Shown here: one piece after another, positions 5,948-7,795 of the stretch
How the letters are laid out: the number at the start of each line of letters is the position of its first letter
Position numbering within the stretch: the stretch's first letter is position 1
DNA from: Anaerolineae bacterium
GTDB lineage: Bacteria > Chloroflexota > Anaerolineae > E26-bin7
Assembly (NCBI GenBank): GCA_029933115.1
Contig: JAOZOT010000158.1
Coordinates: 1-7,795, forward strand
Length of the DNA: 7,795 bases
Direction: 5' to 3'
Translations under genes and position numbers: made by a program
Notes under the pieces: generated by a model
Told to the model about the DNA's origin: nothing
The model's input: the letters and a program-made list of their open reading frames with translations, nothing else
The model's database searches: none

Positions 5948-6102
5948 GGCTCTACACGGATTCGAGGGGTGGGGATAAGCCTCCCGCAGGTTGAGGGCAC
6001 CTGATCGTTGCTAAATTGCTTCGCCTTCCGCAGTTCCTGCCTCAGCAAAGGCTGTATGAAACCTGCGGGAGGCTGGCTTACCCCACAAATCCGAGTAGAC
6101 CC
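5948..6102. mobile_element. 155-bp MITE inserted at the rsmH stop codon
   Basis: The ends are inverted repeats: GGCTCTACACGGATT (5948-5962) against GGGTCTACTCGGATT read inward from 6102, 13 of 15 identical. The arms continue through G-rich blocks into a perfect 14-bp pair, GCCTCCCGCAGGTT (5979-5992) with AACCTGCGGGAGGC (6060-6073), leaving a 67-nt centre with no coding capacity. Perfect 8-bp direct repeats flank it. The GGCTCT start plus an 8-bp duplication resembles the ISL3 family as I recall it; this is a tentative family guess. Without the element and one duplication copy, the rsmH-ftsL gap would be about 50 bp, in keeping with an operon. In RNA the whole element should form a long hairpin between the two genes. 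Confidence 0.88.
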
Positions 6103-6110
6103 ACTTTAAT
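6103..6110. repeat. Right 8-bp target site duplication, containing the rsmH stop
   Basis: ACTTTAAT matches 5940-5947. On the minus strand it reads ATTAAAGT, in which TAA (6106-6108) is the rsmH stop codon. The insertion therefore kept the rsmH reading frame intact. Confidence 0.85.
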
Positions 6111-7050
6111 GACGCCGAGGAGCCAAGCGGGCCGCAATGCGCAGTTTGGCACTGCGAGAGCGAGGATTGGCTTCTAGCTCCAACTCTGAGGGCGTGATGG
6201 GTTTCCTGGTCACTATTTCCAAAGTTGCCCGATGCTCACAGCGGCAGACCAGAACCTCTGGCGGGCAGATACAGTCCTGCGACTCCCGACGATAGAACTG
6301 CTTGACCAGGCGGTCCTCCAAAGAATGATACGAGATGATAGCCAACCGTCCCTGCGGTGCGAGGACCTCCACCGCCTGGGGCAGAACCCGGCTGAGAGCC
6401 GATAGCTCGTCGTTTACCGCAATGCGCAGGGCCTGAAAGGTCCTGGTGGCGGGATGTATTCTCCCTCTTCGACCGACGGCCCTGGCCACGACCTCAGCCA
6501 ACCGACGGGTGGTGTGGATTGGGCGGGCGGCCACAATGGCTTGAGCGATACGCTGAGCGCGGCGCTCTTCCCCATAGCGACGCAGGATCTCGGCCAATTC
6601 TGTGGCGGAAAGCCCATTGACCAGCTCTGAAGCCGGCTTTCCCCGATGGGGATTGAAACGCATGTCCAGAGGACCTTCCAATTGAAAGGAAAAACCACGT
6701 TCCCCGCCGGCCAGTTGCAACGAGGAAAGCCCCAGATCGAGGAGGATGCCATCGGCGGGATGGAATCCATGCCGCGAGGCGATTTCCGCCAACTGAACAA
6801 AGTTGGCGTTGACCAGAGTGACCCTTGGCCCGTATTCGGCCAGACGCTCTGCAGAGACAGCAATAGCCGCCGGGTCGGCGTCAATGCCCAGCAGGCGTCC
6901 GGTGGGGCTCGATTCCTCGAGGATACCGACCGCGTGACCGCCTCCTCCCAAAGTGCCATCAATGTAGCGTCCCCCCGGTTTGATTTGCAGGCCCTTCAGA
7001 ACCTCTTGGTAAAGAACAGGAATGTGAGCTTGCTCACCCGACCCACTCAT
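6106..7050 (-). CDS. rsmH: RsmH (MraW), 16S rRNA m4C1402 methyltransferase
   Basis: RsmH transfers a methyl group from S-adenosylmethionine to N4 of C1402 in the decoding centre of 16S rRNA. The 314 residues match the family. Motifs in order: HIPVL (9-13), the SAM-binding DGTLGGGGH (31-39), GIDADP (55-60), LLDLGLSSLQL (103-113), GFSF (119-122), LDMRFN (128-133), ATRTFQALRIAVN (201-213) and ISYHSLEDRLVK (239-250). A four-cysteine cluster of the family, CIC and CRC, sits at 260-271. The protein ends with a basic RSRSAKLR tail. The ATG is 6 nt after the mraZ stop with only a weak AGAG site, so translation is probably coupled to mraZ. The stop codon lies inside the target duplication of the neighbouring MITE; the conserved C-terminus is complete, so the protein appears undamaged. 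Confidence 0.98.
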   Translation of the reverse strand: MSGSGEQAHIPVLYQEVLKGLQIKPGGRYIDGTLGGGGHAVGILEESSPTGRLLGIDADPAAIAVSAERLAEYGPRVTLVNANFVQLAEIASRHGFHPADGILLDLGLSSLQLAGGERGFSFQLEGPLDMRFNPHRGKPASELVNGLSATELAEILRRYGEERRAQRIAQAIVAARPIHTTRRLAEVVARAVGRRGRIHPATRTFQALRIAVNDELSALSRVLPQAVEVLAPQGRLAIISYHSLEDRLVKQFYRRESQDCICPPEVLVCRCEHRATLEIVTRKPITPSELELEANPRSRSAKLRIAARLAPRRH

Positions 7051-7056
7051 CGGTCT

Positions 7057-7485
7057 CTAAATTCCCAGGCTGGCAAGCTGCTCAGCGAAAGCAGCCCCCT
7101 CGTTCTCCAGACGGGCGGTGACCTCCTGCCAGCGCTCTTTGCTCCAGATTTCCAGCCGCGAGTTGACCCCGACGATGACCACCTCGTTCCCGATGGCAGC
7201 GTATTCACGAAGGGGAGAAGGCAACAGAATCCGTCCCTGCTTATCCAGCTTACACTCTGAGCCAGAGTAGATTAAGCGGCTGAAGTAACGGGCGTCTCTT
7301 TGGGTGAGGGGGAGTGTAGCGACCTTATCGGCCAGGACTTTCCAGCTATCCAAGGGGTAAACGAACAGGCAGCCATCCAGGCCCCGGCTGACAAACATCC
7401 CTTCGGCCAACTCTTCACGGAATCGAACGGGAATAGTCAGCCTCCCCTTGTCGTCTATAGTGTGCTCAAACTCTCCAGAGAACAT
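7057..7485 (-). CDS. mraZ: MraZ, AbrB-like transcriptional regulator of the dcw cluster
   Basis: MraZ is a ring-forming DNA-binding protein with two SpoVT-AbrB domains that, in studied bacteria, binds repeats in front of its own operon. Counting from the ATG at 7485 the protein has 142 residues, typical for the family, and begins MFSGEFEHTIDDKGRLTIP. The two DNA-binding signatures are DDKGRLTIPVRFR (11-23) and LDKQGRILLP (80-89). The frame extends upstream to a GTG at 7503, but that start has no ribosome site. The segment GGGAG inside that extension serves as a site for the ATG, although its 11-nt spacing is long. It is first in the operon, with a promoter and a candidate operator directly upstream, so autoregulation is a reasonable inference. 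Confidence 0.97.
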   Translation of the reverse strand: MFSGEFEHTIDDKGRLTIPVRFREELAEGMFVSRGLDGCLFVYPLDSWKVLADKVATLPLTQRDARYFSRLIYSGSECKLDKQGRILLPSPLREYAAIGNEVVIVGVNSRLEIWSKERWQEVTARLENEGAAFAEQLASLGI

Positions 7486-7496
7486 CTGTTCTGCAT

Positions 7497-7501
7497 CTCC
7501 C
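7497..7501 (-). promoter_or_regulatory. Ribosome binding site of mraZ, overlapping a fifth TGGGA box
   Basis: GGGAG on the minus strand precedes the ATG by 11 nt. The bases TGGGA (7498-7502) match the boxes of the upstream operator, so MraZ might also contact this site. The overlap may be chance. Confidence 0.4.
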
Positions 7502-7517
7502 ACTTTGGGGCTATTTT

Positions 7518-7544
7518 AAGGCAAAATGGGGCATGTAAGCCCCA
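7518..7544 (-). promoter_or_regulatory. Leader hairpin with a short T-run (possible attenuator)
   Basis: In the mraZ leader, TGGGGC (7544-7539) pairs perfectly with GCCCCA (7532-7527) around a 6-nt loop, followed by TTTTGCCTT on the minus strand. The stem is short and the T-run is broken, so this would be a weak terminator at best. It shares bases with the last TGGGG operator box. Confidence 0.35.
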
Positions 7545-7575
7545 CCAATCTCCCACTTCACCCCACTTTTTTCCA
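7540..7575 (-). promoter_or_regulatory. Candidate MraZ operator: four TGGRN boxes at 10-11 nt spacing
   Basis: Reading on the minus strand from the promoter: TGGAA (7575-7571), TGGGG (7565-7561), TGGGA (7555-7551) and TGGGG (7544-7540), with steps of 10, 10 and 11 nt. The known MraZ site in Escherichia coli is a row of TGGGN repeats with 5-nt spacers, the same 10-nt period. The boxes lie just downstream of the -10, in the predicted early transcribed region, where a bound ring could block RNA polymerase. Confidence 0.72.
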
Positions 7576-7585
7576 CCTATTGCCT

Positions 7586-7614
7586 ATTATACACCACTTT
7601 TGCCTTCTTGTCCA
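7586..7614 (-). promoter_or_regulatory. Sigma-70-type promoter of the dcw operon
   Basis: On the minus strand the -35 is TGGACA (7614-7609, five of six consensus bases), the spacer is 17 nt and the -10 is a perfect TATAAT (7591-7586). Transcription should start near 7579, giving a leader of roughly 95 nt before mraZ. It is the best promoter in the window and sits directly upstream of the operator boxes. Confidence 0.78.
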
Positions 7615-7657
7615 GTCCCTCCCGAAAATTTTAAGGTAAGTCCACAGAACCTCCACG

Positions 7658-7686
7658 TTGACCCCAAGCTGGAAATCTGATATACT
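7658..7686 (+). promoter_or_regulatory. Possible divergent plus-strand promoter
   Basis: TTGACC (7658-7663), a 17-nt spacer and TATACT (7681-7686) each match five of six consensus bases. Its -35 lies 43 bp from the -35 of the mraZ promoter, back to back. The start point would be near 7693, the first base of the repeat element, so any transcript would begin with that element. The gene served, if any, is outside the window. Confidence 0.5.
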
Positions 7687-7692
7687 TCTGGC

Positions 7693-7795
7693 AGCGTGTC
7701 TGAAAAATGCTCGTAGTGGCGACTTGAGTCGCTAACGACTGGTGCTCTGCGGCTAAAAACGACCGAAGTCGTTACTACGAGCGCCGCCCTCTGAA
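7693..7795 (+). mobile_element. MITE-like palindromic element, compact copy, cut by the window edge
   Basis: It begins AGCGTGTCTGAAAAATG and matches the copy at 3109-3367 in inverted orientation (66 of 72 over the first part; one indel and one mismatch over the next 31). It lacks the 141-bp module. The arms TCGTAGTGGCGACTTGAGTCG and CGACCGAAGTCGTTACTACGA can pair with a few mismatches, giving a long hairpin. From the other copy, the missing right end should be about 13 bp ending in the complement of AGCGTGTCTG. Confidence 0.7.

Noticed and set aside
7486..7503. Upstream GTG start for mraZ
   Set aside because: It adds six residues that MraZ proteins normally lack and has no ribosome site, while the bases themselves hold the GGGAG used by the ATG at 7485.

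Overview
The window is the front part of a bacterial division and cell wall (dcw) cluster. All recognised genes lie on the minus strand, so it reads right to left: mraZ, rsmH (mraW), ftsL-like, ftsI-type penicillin-binding protein, murF, mraY, then a small DsrE/YedF-like gene. The genes are GC-rich and make lipid II (murF, mraY), cross-link septal murein (FtsI, FtsL), methylate 16S rRNA (RsmH) and regulate the cluster (MraZ). The MraY and RsmH sequences, the single-TM class B PBP without PASTA domains and the many palindromic intergenic repeats suggest Chloroflexota (Anaerolineae-like). That placement is an inference from general resemblance and is not proven here.

Layout, in transcription order. 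At 7504-7795 is a control region. It holds a near-consensus minus-strand promoter (-35 at 7609-7614, -10 at 7586-7591), a row of four TGGRN boxes at 10-11 nt steps that match the known MraZ operator pattern, a leader hairpin, a possible divergent plus-strand promoter (7658-7686), and one end of a repeat element that starts at the predicted start point of that promoter. mraZ and rsmH follow, 6 nt apart. A 155-bp element (5948-6102) with terminal inverted repeats and a perfect 8-bp target duplication (ACTTTAAT) sits at the rsmH stop codon. Then come ftsL and ftsI; the best ftsI start is a GTG at 5306, 13 nt after the ftsL stop. A 514-bp non-coding stretch (3083-3596) lies where murE is usually found. 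It holds a second, inverted and enlarged copy of the repeat seen at the right edge, plus a series of hairpins. murF and mraY are separated by 2 nt. After mraY, a 158-bp gap with large CT/GA-rich hairpins leads to the DsrE/YedF-like gene, in the place where murD is common.

The protein-coding content is ordinary. The unusual content is between the genes: two classes of small non-autonomous mobile elements placed where they spare the operon, several related hairpin repeats, and a well-preserved candidate MraZ autoregulatory operator. I see no tRNA, rRNA, CRISPR array or complete transposase gene.
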